Positions 11,199 to 22,658 of a stretch of DNA of 64,000 bases are shown here, piece by piece; the stretch's first letter is position 1, and the number at the start of each line of letters is the position of its first letter. Below the pieces are notes generated by a model, which saw only the letters and a list, made by a program, of their open reading frames with translations, made no database searches and was not told where the DNA came from. The position numbers and the translations under genes were made by a program. The DNA comes from Metallyticus violacea (lineage: Eukaryota > Arthropoda > Insecta > Mantodea > Metallyticidae), in the NCBI GenBank assembly GCA_030762175.1, contig CM060833.1:169336501-169400500 (forward strand). Reading direction: 5' to 3'.

Positions 11199-12512
11199 AT
11201 GTTAACCATTTATTTAATGTCAAGGCTTTTATGTCAAACGACACCATTATTCCCAAGTGTACCAACAGAGAAGCTTATGCAAATGTTAAAGAAATGGTTA
11301 ACATCCTTAAATTTACAAATAGAAGAAATAGAAGACTTACTGAAACTTACTGATATTTGCATTCAACATAATTTCTTCAGTTTCAACCAAAGATATTCAC
11401 AATAAGTTTTGGGCCTAGCTATGGGAAACCCTTTGTCTCCATTTCTAGTGGATTTATTAACGAGTTCCTTTGAAATACGCTATCACCAAAGCTTTTCCTT
11501 TAATTTTCAAGACATGGAATAGGTATATGGATGACATATTGCAATAATACCAAAAATCATTTAATAGATACTCTGAAAGTTCTTAATTTACAACATAAAT
11601 CTATATAATTTACCATAGAAGAAGAGAGAAATGGTTGACTCCCATTCTTAGATTTAAAAATCATAAGAAATGGAAATTGTCTGAACTTTGGAATTCACAG
11701 AAAAGAAACACACACAGAAAATTACATAAAATGATAGTTATAGCCCTATTCCACATAAATATGTAGTGCTTCACAGCTTGGCATATAGATTAACTAACAT
11801 CCCTCTCACAGAAACAGGATACAAAGTAGAATACCAACAGATATAAAAGACAGCTATAACCAATGGCTTCAACAAAGACACAGTAATAAAAATTATCAAT
11901 AAATTTAAAAGACAAAAATCGATAAGAGAAGTTGCCACACTGAAGAACACCAAAGAAAGATGCAAATTCAAAAGTTGCAAATACCATCTGACTTACCACA
12001 ACAAATTTGAGAAAATTTTCAAAGGACATGGAATAATGTTAGTCCCAAAGAATAAATATAATATAAAAATTTATTAGGTTGCATAGTAAAAGACACCATA
12101 CCAACAAAACAGAAGCCAGGAATTTATGAAATCAAATGTGCTGACTGTGAATCAGAGATACATTGGAAACACAAAGAGAATTTTGAATTTTGGAGAAAAG
12201 AAACATTTAAGTAGGTTAATAAATCAGTGGTAGCAGCTCACTTTTGGACCACAAATCATGAAATTAAATCAGAGGTTAATCTGCTGAAACAACTTCACAG
12301 TGGAACTATCCACTTGGGAAAACATTTTCATAAAAATTGAGCATCCAACCACCATTTTGAGTAACAGTTGTTGGTCAACAACTGAAGATGGGAGTGAGTA
12401 CTCCTGAAACATGTCTTTGTTTTATAAGAAAGTAGGGTTTAGTGTAAACGAGTTGAATACATAAGTGTAGTATATATTACCACTCCATTGTTTACAGCTT
12501 CGTAAGTACAAT
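11199..12512 (+). mobile_element. PLE-1 copy with RT core, linker and GIY-YIG
   Basis: The 5' part encodes TTPLFPSVPTEKL (the RT block before the catalytic fold), CIQHNFFSFN, then LAMGNPLSPFLVDLL, the PLE form of the RT motif around [A]MGxPLSP. A frayed WYMDD-like region and FGIHRKETHTENYI follow. The 3' part has KQKPGIYEIKCADCE, the nuclease start, VAAHFWTTNHEIK, and the full tail ending near CTTCGTAAGTACAAT. Many stops and frameshifts break it. The RT N-terminus is missing. Confidence 0.82.
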
Positions 12513-13019
12513 TTATTTAATCACTTAGAATTGTTACCACATGTTTGTTACTTGTTCACCAGACTTCACTCTGTTGTACTTCTGGTTTTAGATTGAAAAA
12601 TTTAAGTGAAAATAAAATGCATAACAGATTGAAAAACAATTGCAGCAGTGAAACCAGAATGAACTGTGGCTAACATATTTATTTCATATTGAAAACATAT
12701 ACAATAAATGTGTAATTTTCAAATAGAATAACTATATACTGGGTGAGTCTTTTCATTCTGTGGATTGATAGCTAGACAAACCTGCATATGCAGTTGCATC
12801 AGGATTGTATAACTTCCCAATCTGCAGGATCAGAACACTCAAAATTGTTTGTTTCATATTTGTAAAATTGTTTATCTTGTATCTAAAACCTCAATATTCA
12901 GTAGTTGTTTGTATATTGTAGATTTATGAATTTAATCTCTTATTCTCTCTATTATATTCATTTATCTCCTTAAGTGCTACTTACTTATTACTAATACATT
13001 ATTTTTGTTATTATACTTC
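12513..13019. other. Intron stretch without recognised element
   Basis: AT-rich sequence; nothing recognised. Confidence 0.4.
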
Positions 13020-13690
13020 CTGTCTTTTCTCATCCATTTTGCTCTTACTCAGCTCATGTAAACTCCAACCATCTTAATGTAATTATCACCTTAATACTTA
13101 AATGGGGGGGGGGGTTTCTTTCTTTCCTTCTTTTTTTTTTTTAACCCTCTCTTTTTTCATCCCTATGTAAATTTTTCCACTTCTTGAGCCAAAATGTTAC
13201 CTCTAAAACTTTTGTTTCATCACATTCTAGTCTACAGTAGTTATCATTCTCCATATTGTTACTAGTTTGTAAATCCCTCATTTTCATAGTCACTTTAATA
13301 ATCCATGTAAACCCTTCCCATCCTAGTTTCTTGCAATTTGCAATGTATTTTTCTTCTCCCCATTCACATTTTACTTCTGTGTGATCTTCCAAAAAACTTT
13401 TATTTCTAAAACTCTTGATTATTTCTTCTTTCCATATCTTCAGTCTTAAAACTATTTTATCATTATGCTCTTCTAACTTCCATACTTTGCCCGTTCCAGT
13501 TCTGTTTTAAATTTCCTGAATCTGACACACCAATGCTGTTCTCCTTCTAATTTTTTTTTAGCATTTGCATAAAATTTAGCAATATTCTTTTTATTTAATC
13601 TACACCAATATTTAATAATTCTTTCTAATCTTCCCCTTGTTACCAAATCCTCTTAATTCTGTTTGGGCTTCTTTGGTAAACTAAGTATAA
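13020..13690 (-). pseudogene. Non-LTR retrotransposon 3' remnant
   Basis: Minus-strand frames give RLERIIKYWCRLN and NCKKLGWEGF...ENDNYCRLEC. These resemble in order the C-terminal KYW block and Cys-rich finger of the better copy at 49340-51130 (AMKYWYYIL and GWAGMH...CSMCGG...LLKC). G-runs (near 13104) and poly-T at the 3' side add to decay. The clade cannot be fixed from this piece. Confidence 0.45.
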
Positions 13691-15518
13691 TAAAACTTAA
13701 GCTAATAATGAGATTCAGTTAATTGTATTTTTTTGAGGAGATGGGTGGAGGGGGTGGCATTTCCAAGGTAAATGCACAAGGCAGTAAAATTGAAGAGTGC
13801 ATTAGGATCTGTGATGCAGCAAGAATAAGTGGCACTTAACTGTCAATCATGCCTGATACTCCACATAGATATCATATGTATTAGACATGAATATAAATTA
13901 TATTATCCTGATTTATTAAAATAATGGTACATATTAAGTAATTTGAACTCTGTTGACCCAATTAACAAGTTATCCTTTTAGTAGTATATATTCTTTAAAA
14001 TATAAGTTTAATGAACATTTTATCCTTACTAGATTTACTTGTTATGTAATACATTCTTACAATGAATAAATGTCAATATTCTGTTAATTCTTAATAAATT
14101 GCTTGTGTCCCTATTGTACATTCGTGACAGTCGGGGTATAACCATTAAGTCTGATAAGTTTGGCACCTTATTATATTATTTAGCTTTACTACTGTGAAAC
14201 GATAGCCAACAACTGCAGCAAGTGCAGCAAGAATATGTCCACATGACATTTAACAGTTTGTTAAGCCTGATGCTCCACAAAATTGTAGTGACAAAATTTG
14301 TTTCATTTGTTGTAGAGTTTTAAGTTACTTAATTATTAAGATGCACGTGGAAAGAGTGTCTATTGCACTTTTATATGCAGGACCTTTTAATTTCGTGTAT
14401 ACATGCAGAAATTGGCAAAAACATATTCTGTATGGAACATTTTAGCACATGTCCTGCAAATTGCTTTTTAGATGTTACATTCGATACCATGGAATTATCC
14501 TTTGTACATTTTACTATTTTTCAGGAAAATATAACATTGATTAATTTTTTATGTAAAAATACATAAATTGGGGATTGAAAATTGAATTTTTGTTGCTTTG
14601 GGAAACTGGAGTATGAGAATACTTCTTTCAAATAAAGGTTTACATTTATAAAAATATAGTTTTTTTTAAGAAATAGTTGTTTCTTTAGAAAGGGAAGGTT
14701 GTGGCAGACATGAAACATCTCTGTTCTAATTTTTTAAAAATCACATCATCACAGTGGCCTTTAGAACATACTGGGGAAAACTCCTCTTTTCCATTTAATA
14801 TATCTAAACTAGGAGTGTCACACATACTGTGCATTCCATTCATCCATCTGCCAATGTATCAATAAATCAGGATTTGTTCAGTCAGTGGTTGACCAGCAGC
14901 TGTTGCATGTATCGTCAGTAGATAGTTGACTCAAATACATGGTACTTAAGAGATTTATTTAGTTCTTGGCATTTTTTTATTTCATATAATTAATTAGTTG
15001 TCTAATATGATATATCAGATTCAGAAATACAACACAATCAATATTGTTTCTTGAAAACCACAGAAAAGAAAGAAAGAGGGGAAAAAAAATTCTAGGATTA
15101 TTTCCAATGATCTCCTAAAAGGTTAGATATTTTATTTTTCTTCTAAACGTCATTATATGGTATAGGAATACCTCAAAGTCATGCTACAGTACATATTCTT
15201 TCTTGTATTCATGATGATGTTTATATCACAATTGGCCAATAAGTCACTCTTTTGAATCTTTGTGTAAACATAGGATTCATCCATATATACTGCAGCTTCA
15301 GGCTTAAACTAATCTGTTTATTGTGTTGACTTAATTAAGTGGTTAAAAAAAAAAGCAATATAAATAATTCTGTCCAGCTATACTTTGTGCGTGCACAGAA
15401 TTGTAGAAAAGATTTAACTTTATGGAATGTTCTTTCCTATTCTGAGTTGCACATTAAGATGATAAAATAATTTAAAAATAGTACTAAATGCAATTTAAAT
15501 GTACTGCTATTTTTACAG
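13691..15518. other. Intron stretch without recognised element
   Basis: No shared repeat or coding homology was seen. It ends at the acceptor of the switch I exon. Confidence 0.45.
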
Positions 15519-15738
15519 AGTGAAAAATGTGCTGCTGCAATCAAATTCTATTTTAGAAGCTTTTGGAAATGCAAAAACAAATAGAAATGATAATTCCTCA
15601 AGGTTTGGCAAATACATGGATATAAATTTTGATTACAAAGGTGATCCAATAGGGGGTCATATTAACAATTACCTGCTAGAGAAATCTCGAGTTATATTGC
15701 AGCAAATGGGAGAAAGGAATTTTCATTCTTTTTATCAG
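15519..15738 (+). CDS. Myo1D: Myo1D exon with switch I
   Basis: The acceptor is ttttacag ending at 15518 and the donor gtaaga starts at 15739. The exon encodes residues 102-174; its first base completes Arg101. It begins VKNVLLQSN and carries switch [14 protein letters not shown], with the NSSRFG core at residues 126-131 that closes on ATP gamma-phosphate. It continues [17 protein letters not shown], the conserved upper 50-kDa region. The stretch from [12 protein letters not shown] to LLEKSRV is nearly identical to remembered vertebrate MYO1D. The last codon is complete (phase 0). The preceding intron, 4759-15518, is among the longest in the window. Confidence 0.96.
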
Positions 15739-16158
15739 GTAAGATTTGTATAATTTTATGTTTAATTCTAAGAAAGAAGAACCTGGTAAAATGAACAAAA
15801 TTAATATTTTAAATACTCTGAAATCTGCTACAGAAGCATGTTACACATGGGAATAACAAAACCTTACTTTGTAGCATAGAGTATGTTGGTAGCTCGGATT
15901 GAAAGAAAGATAGAAGAAACATTTTTACTTCAAGATGAAATATTTCTGTGTCCTTGCAGAGAAAATATTCCTTACACAAAGAGACAAAACCATATTTTCA
16001 CTTTACTTCTGTTACACTGAAAGGATATGCTCCCTCCCCTTATTTCATATATGAAATGTAACAATAAATTGTGATTTTTATATGAAATCACCCAAATTTT
16101 CACCTACTTGGATATATTTAGAAGCCCTATATCAATTTATTGTCTTAACATATTGAAG

Positions 16159-16346
16159 TAATATATTCTTAATTAGCTAGTAAGTTGATTTAATACTCTT
16201 ATGCTCCACTTACCATTGAATGATACAGAATATGTTTCACAGGCTTTTGCCACATCATCAGCCTGTGAAATATGTTCTGTATAATTCAATGGTAAGTGGA
16301 GCATAAGAGTATTAAATCCACTTACTAGCTAATTAAGAATATATTA
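16159..16346. repeat. Near-perfect 188-bp palindrome (PLE-like termini)
   Basis: The 86-bp left arm 16159-16244 and right arm 16261-16346 match at 82 positions by my count, around a 16-bp centre. Each arm runs from a TAATATATTCTTAATTAGC-type end to GTTTCACAGGC. A single copy of the same arm lies at 3066-3165. It looks like two PLE-type tails joined head to head with all coding sequence lost. Confidence 0.85.
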
Positions 16347-18513
16347 ATTGCTTCACTATATTAGTGCTGATATGAAATTAAATTTCAATTTAATATCCAA
16401 GTAAGTTTGTAAAAATTAGGAAATATGATTGTCTTATAAAATTTCCTCATTAAAATAGCGTATTTATTAGTATTCAGTATTGTTTCAGATTTGTTGCATC
16501 TCAATAAGATAGGATTTCATACTGCACTTTAAATATGCCAGATATGTTATCTTTACCATTGGAATTTTTTTTAAATTTATATAACAGCACCAAAGTTTAG
16601 GTCTCAATGTGATTAGAAATCTTATCTTTAGAGTGATATCATTTATCCAAGCAGCTATTTAAAAATAGCTTTAAAAATATGGTTTGATATTACTTGTGTA
16701 GATAGCAGATAGCCTACCTTCTCTTGCTTTAAGAGAAGGTAGCTTTTCTAGCAACTGGAGCATGTAGAGATGCAGAATTTGACAGGCAAGAGTTATAGTA
16801 CAAGTTGGGATTCAGTTACGTTGTAATAGATAATATGGGCACTGCAGTCCGAGGACATTGATTTGAATCCCAATCAATTCTTGAGCTACTGTCTGTGAAC
16901 TTATACACTTTAAAATATAAAATAGCTAACATATATTAGCAATGTGCTGCAGGAAAATGGCTGCTATTACCACTACTCAAATTAACATGCATTTCATTCC
17001 ACAAAATTCAAGCTAAAAACTGGAGTACTGGCTTTAGTTATAAACTCATCTGCTCATAAAGTGTTTTGTGCACAGCTACTAAGCAGGATACAGCTAGTTA
17101 TTTTATTTCCCAAGTTATATTTCAATCTTACCTTACAGAAAATGCTGGAATTGTAATCTTCCCTTGGTTAAAATGGCATTATATTAGGAAACATCTTCTA
17201 ATGAACAATTAAGTTCAGCCACAATTATGGGCTGGTTGAATAAAATGGAAATATTATGCATGAGTCACTGGAATGATAGAGATACTATTCTGCAAATGAG
17301 ATGCATGTACACATTCAGTTCAATAAATCTGCTTGTTTATCTCTGTGATTCGAACTGTCACTCATCCATGCATCAGCTTTGTAGGCATAAACAGAAAAGT
17401 TGTTTAGCTATGCTGCAGCAAATTGTACAGATAAAACGCTTATACCTGGGAGACCAGGAGTTAAAATTGGTTTGATTATAGAAATGGATGAAGGGAAGGT
17501 TCAGGTATTCAGTTAGCATTTGCTGAAATGCCTATAGAGCACCCCATCTCAAAAAAAAAAAAAAAATTGTTAAATAATAGTAATAGGGATTAAATGTGCA
17601 CATGTTAATCATTGCAGAATTTTTTCAGAGACACATTTTATTTTTCTACACTTTCCAACACAGTTATCTTTCACATGGATGTTTATGCATTGAGCACCAC
17701 AATCTTGGTTTGGCATTTGGAAGTGATTCATACTGCAGAGCTTGTAGTGAAAGTCATGCACCATGTAGTATCTTGTGACAAGGGGTTGTAGCTTGTAGTT
17801 GGCTTCTGTTCATTAATTTTTGGTTATTGCATCAGTAATACAGAAGTCATCCCATACCTTAGCTTTCTTCCAGTAGTCTCAAAGTAGTTCTGCATGGAAG
17901 GGAGCATAGGGGTAGTAGCAGCTGTAGATGCACCTCTTCTAACAGCATTGGTTCTTTTCATAATTTATTCTCAATGAGATGCACTTGCTTTAGGAATGTT
18001 GCTTTAATTAATTTAATCTTTTTGGCAGGTATTCCCACATAAGATATAGGTCATAGTTAATCACCCACTGTATTTTTATCTTCATTAATTCTATTGCTAT
18101 GTGCATAGAAATCTTTCAGATGTAATTTATATATTTTAGGTATTTAAACCTGTTCACTGTAGTCATTGCCTCATATTTGCAGGTGATTGTCTCTACTTCT
18201 ATAAATCTCCCTCTTTTAAATGCCATTTTCACAGTATCCCTTATTGATTGTTAATTTATTGACTTGGGCTCAGGTCATTATTTTGTCAAAGGTTTCCTGT
18301 GAAGTGTTTTTTAAGACTGATGCTACTACCACAGGTGCCAACTTCTAAGGGCTGAGGGACTCAATTTTCAGAGGGAATGAGCCTCCCCTCCTTGCCAATA
18401 TTTCCAAAGATAATATCAACATATATTTAATTTTTAGTTTGCATGTGCTAAATTAGAAAAATTATATCTTTTAAAACAATAATGCGGTTAACATAAGAAT
18501 ATTCTGTCCAACA
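16347..18513. other. Intron stretch, mostly unrecognised
   Basis: No clear element. A + strand frame at 17660-17775 (LSHGCLCIEHHNLGLAFGSD followed by CRACSES) loosely resembles the Cys-rich end of LINE RNase H/RT proteins, too weak to call. A 14-base A run lies near 17553. Intron 15739-16158 likewise shows nothing. Confidence 0.4.
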
Positions 18514-18526
18514 AGATGAGCAGTTA

Positions 18527-18818
18527 TTGATTTGGTTTATTAATGGAAGCTCTTTAACATCTCAGGCCATCAGCATCCCTTTCAATTCAGGGCTTGAAAC
18601 CATTGATAAATTTTGCTCACAGGCTTCTTTTTTCATGCTTGACATTCTTTTACTGCTGCAAATCTACGACACGGAACTCATGGCTTTACATCCCTTCTGA
18701 AGTAAACCATACCTAGATGTTTTACGCCCCAAAAAAACCATCACCCTGGCCAGAATTGAACTTGCAATTTTGGATTTACGAATTAAGTATGGTCAACATT
18801 AGAACACCAGGATTGACT
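18527..18818 (-). mobile_element. SINE-A, minus orientation, with TSD
   Basis: It is the reverse complement of SINE-A from the tail (ATTAATAAACCAAATCAA) to the tRNA head (AATCCTGGTGTTCTAATG). The B box is degraded (GTTCAATTCTGGCC). Flanking 13-bp direct repeats AGATGAGCAGTTA (18514-18526) and AGATGGGCAGTTA (18819-18831) differ at one base. Confidence 0.85.
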
Positions 18819-19400
18819 AGATGGGCAGTTAACTTATCATTATCATCGTTCCATTCCAAATATGAACAATTGACTTCAGTTTCTTGAATAATAGTCGAAA
18901 GCTTGCTCATCAGATATAAATTCTAAGGCATATAATTTTCCTCTTTAAATGTATTCATTTAATCGCGCGTGCGCATGTGTTATGTAAGATATTTTATCAC
19001 ATTGATGCTGCTAAACACTGTGTTTTCATGAAGCATGTTAAACACCTGCTAGATACCCTCTCACATATTAGATCCACTTATGAGACAATTTGAAAGTCAG
19101 TCATAAAAATTTTCCAGTTTTTTCATTATAAGAACCACAACTATCCACCAAAGATGGATTCCAAAAAGATTAGATTCTGGAAGTGCTTCTTACAGCTTTT
19201 CACCACTAAAGACATGTACTATCAAATGCTTTTTTAAATAATTTGTGTTTAAGATCAATATCTGCTGTCTAGATTTGTAAGTTCTACTTACCTGTTAGTT
19301 AAAATTGAACAATTTATCACAGTAGAAGTAGTGATATTGGAGGCATTGCCAATTATTTTAAAGACTACATTTACCCTGACAGGTTGACATTGTATTGCAA

Positions 19401-19698
19401 TGTCAGTCCTGGTGGTGATGGGTAACCATACTTGCTTCCTAAACCCAAGATTGTGGGTTCGATCCCGGCCAGGACCGATGGATTTTTTCGGACGTAAAAA
19501 TCCTAAGTATGACTTCCTTCGAAAGGGAAGTAAAGTCATGGGTCCCGTGTCGTACATTTATGGCACGCTAAAGAACCTTAAGCCTGAAAGAAGAGGCTTC
19601 TGAGTAAAATTTATTGACAGTTTCATGCCCTAATTTGAATGGGACGCTCATGACCTGAGATGTTAAGGAGCATCCATAAATAACAATCAAAAAAACAA
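19401..19698 (+). mobile_element. SINE-A, best-preserved copy, with TSD
   Basis: The full-length SINE has a tRNA-like head, an exact B box GGTTCGATCCC near 19458, the body blocks CTTCCTTCGAAAGGGAAGT and GGGTCCCGTGTCGTACATTT, and an A-rich tail. The 10-bp duplication TGTATTGCAA is exact at 19391-19400 and 19699-19708. The low divergence suggests a fairly recent insertion. As known for such elements, mobilisation would depend on a LINE reverse transcriptase. Confidence 0.92.
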
Positions 19699-19744
19699 TG
19701 TATTGCAACATAATAAACATTTTGGAATCAAAGGTGAACATGAA

Positions 19745-19960
19745 CTACTTAGAAATTTTTTCTTCATTTTACAGTTTCCGAGCTGTGAGCCCAAAATTCT
19801 TCTGTATTTAACCAAATTTGTGCAACTGGTTTTAACTATTTTGATGTCAACTTGTTCAACTGAAAGATCATTCATTCTCAGATCTTAGAAAACTAAAGAA
19901 ATAATTATGATTATTAGTGGGACAGAATCGTCTTATTGCCATTTTAAATTGGCATTGAAA
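19745..19960 (+). pseudogene. hAT transposase C-terminal (dimerisation) fragment
   Basis: The frame reads FPSCEPKILLYL, LTILMSTCSTERSFILRS, then stops, then KLALKHNQLFESL. The pattern (P-x-S/T-x-x-x-ERSFS-x-L/R, followed by a short helix with L.SI) is the hAT C-terminal dimerisation domain. Only this piece is visible. The 5' side is displaced by the SINE at 19401. Confidence 0.6.
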
Positions 19961-20344
19961 CATAACCAGCTCTTTGAATCTTTATGGTATATTATTTCAA
20001 TTTACACCACAAACTTGTTACTTTATTTTAATTTGTCTGTATATTAATGCACACTGTTAATAAATATATAATATTTAGTTAATCAGGGTGAACATTAGCA
20101 AACTTTATGTTTTGGTTGATGCCACTGACGTGTATATTTATAAATTTCACAAGGAGTTTGGGTCACCTCCAGAATATTACATAAGTTGCCACCTATGGCT
20201 AGTACCCTATTTTCAGCATAAATGTATACTTTTACATTTTTTCATTTTTATTGTGTTGTGTCAGGGTTGCTTATTAAATAGTATGCGGCTCAAAGGATCA
20301 TCTTGAAATTCACAATTCGTCTGCTCTGTTCCTATAGATATTGT

Positions 20345-21345
20345 GATTGAGTTCTTGATGTGCCTGTGAGTGGGTTTGCTCACACTGAGCGTTATTTGAA
20401 GAACTCAATTCATCATACCAGACAGAAATGTGCCATGATTAAGACATGCATAAATCAAACTTCACACATTTGCAAGCCACATTTATTACAACAAGAACTT
20501 TAACACCTAGCACAAGCTTTACATGCTGTTAGTTATTCTCATTCCAAGAAGTGAGAAGAACTTGCCATTTCCCTCTAAGCCTCAACCTGCCAGTAGACCA
20601 ACCCAGAAACAAAGGCTCAGTTTTTCTATCATACTTCCGAAGTGTCACTGATCAAATTGAACATATAATGCAACTCCACAATGTCAAGACAATTTTCAAG
20701 CCTACTAGGCAATTAAGCAACTTACTACTTTCAGCCAAAGATTCCTCTGGAACCTCGGTCATTGGCCAGTCAATGGAGCACAAAAGAAGCTGCCCTCTGG
20801 ACTAAACAGGTAAGTTTGCAGTCACTGAATATGCCATTGAAGTGGAGGGCAAGCATATCATCAAGTTCCAGTACACAATCCTCCCTTCATCCATAACACA
20901 CTATCATGTCAGACTACAATGGGATGCTATTGAAATTTACAAACATTCCAATAATTTCAATAAGAAGGAAGAAGTTCTAAAACTAAATAGAATTGGCATC
21001 CGGTAATCGAAAGCAAAAATAGGCATATAACAGAAGAAAACATAGTGAACCAATCGGAAGAGAACAACAATATAGGAGAGGCCAGGCCTCTCCCACCAGC
21101 CACCCTATATCTGTCCACCCCGAATTAATCAGTGAAGGGCACTCTAGTACAAATAGAGCAATACTGATGGCCAATGCATCAAATGCAGTGATACCTTCTC
21201 CAAGGAGACTTCGTCCATGCCACTGAAGAGATCTGTCACACTTGTGGACGAAACGTCTAGATCTCCTAGCTCTAGCAGATCACAGCATAACAGCTCAAAA
21301 GATACTTCTAGTGATATCTGCGACTCTGACTGTTAATGCCTACGG
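20345..21345 (+). mobile_element. PLE-3 copy 1 (RT 3' part and C-terminus)
   Basis: It begins with FAHTERYLKNSIHHTRQKCA, the classic Penelope RPTHTDRYL..NS.H.P..KR block. It continues to FKPTRQLSNLLLSAKDSSG (the FKPtrKI.nlL.sakD block), FAVTEYAIEVEGKHIIKF and AIEIYKHSNNFNKKE, the element's C-terminal region. The GIY-YIG core between AKD and FAVTEYA is deleted. An ATG at 20551 opens an 84-codon frame. The rest has scattered stops. It is the same family as 58085-59494. Confidence 0.82.
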
Positions 21346-21886
21346 ATTTTTACTGCTGAAAATATTCACTTTGCCATTATTAAAAATGTAATTTAATTGT
21401 GGATGATGCAGAGAAATGTCTAATACTATTTGATTAATTAAAATCTGTCATGTACAAGATGAAACCATACACCGCGATGAATAAATTCTTAAAGAGATGC
21501 CAAAAATTTGTGGAGAATGAAGATGGGCAGTTTCAATACCTCATTTCATAATTGTTAAGTAATGAGCCTCTTAAATTGGTTTGTTTTACACTCCAGCTAA
21601 TGACCAAGACCCAGCTGGCCAATTAACGAGTGGCTGGCTTGTCAATAGGCAAAAGACTGGGGTAAACAACACTGATATTATGCTAGAGTGTGAAGTGTTG
21701 AACTCTTGTCTGTATTTGTTTCTTAGATAATTATTGGGTTACTGTTTGTAAATGTTTTCTGCAGAAAATTAAATATAACTTGACCGAGATGTATGCTGGT
21801 ACAGCTACAGCATTATTCAGAAGTTTTATTCTTTTTACAATAAAATTAATTTTGTGAATATTTCTGTATAAAAATTTTGTTATCAG
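21346..21886. other. Intron stretch without recognised element
   Basis: AT-rich; nothing recognised before the exon at 21887. Confidence 0.4.
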
Positions 21887-22102
21887 TTGCTGCGAGGATC
21901 AAATGAATCTGAGCTGAGGAACTTACAACTGGCAAGAGACCCAGACACATATCACTACACAAAACAAGGAAAGGCATCTAAGGTAGACAACATCAGTGAT
22001 GGATCAGATTACAAAGTCACAAATGCAGCATTTAAAACTCTAGGTTTTTTAAGTGCTGAAGTGGACACAATTTGGAAAATTGTGGCTGCTATATTACATT
22101 TG
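21887..22102 (+). CDS. Myo1D: Myo1D exon, upper 50-kDa subdomain
   Basis: The acceptor AG ends at 21886 and the donor gtaagt starts at 22103; both ends are phase 0. It encodes residues 175-246. It starts LLRGSNESELRNLQL, which follows on from HSFYQ in the previous exon, and ends TIWKIVAAILHL, the conserved helix before the central beta strand. The middle (residues about 195-215, rich in charged and polar residues) matches the family in position but is its more variable surface region. There is no stop codon or frameshift. Confidence 0.94.
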
Positions 22103-22300
22103 GTAAGTACAAGAAATCTGTTTTATGTAGGGTAAAATAAAGATACAAGCATTAAAGGGGGTAGCAATTACCTTGTTTTCTTGCAGGAAACCCCTATTGG
22201 ATCTGAGGAACTGAATATAAGGTGACTGGTGCATTGGGTGAGGGGAAGGAAGCGATTGGGAACACACTCTGCTAATACTTGGGGAAAAATATATATATAT

Positions 22301-22485
22301 AGTAATTATAATAGTACAAAAAACACTAAGAAAAAGTCACACTTGAGATCGCTATATTTCGGACTCTATGGCAAGAAGACAAGTCTTGTCTTCTTGCCAT
22401 AAAAGGACTCCACCAGTCCAAAATATAGCGATCTCAAGTGTGACTTTTTCTTAGTGTTTTATCCTTTGGTACTATTATAATTACT
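22301..22485. repeat. Spacer-less hairpin, 185 bp
   Basis: The left arm 22301-22383 (AGTAATTATAATAGTAC to GCAAGAAGACAAG) is the reverse complement of 22385-22485, with two indels (about 6 and 16 bases longer on the right). The centre is one base. The sequence TTGAGATCGCTATATTT occurs in both arms. It may be the tips of an inverted element; no coding sequence remains. Confidence 0.85.
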
Positions 22486-22534
22486 GTTAATTTGTTACAT
22501 GGTTAATAGTGTTACTTTTTCTTTTTCTTTTATA

Positions 22535-22537
<3 letters not shown>

Positions 22538-22577
<40 letters not shown>
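22538..22577. repeat. (TA)n microsatellite
   Basis: An uninterrupted TA repeat of about 40 bases. Confidence 0.95.
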
Positions 22578-22580
<3 letters not shown>

Positions 22581-22658
22581 AAAAGTTTTAAAATATCATA
22601 AATAATACCTTTTGAGAAAGCTTGCATGGAAGTAAACAAGGTAATTAAAAGCTGAAAT

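Noticed and set aside
17596..17778. LINE RNase H / Cys-rich C-terminus
   Set aside because: Only a few spaced Cys/His residues and a loose motif fit; no neighbouring RT sequence supports it.
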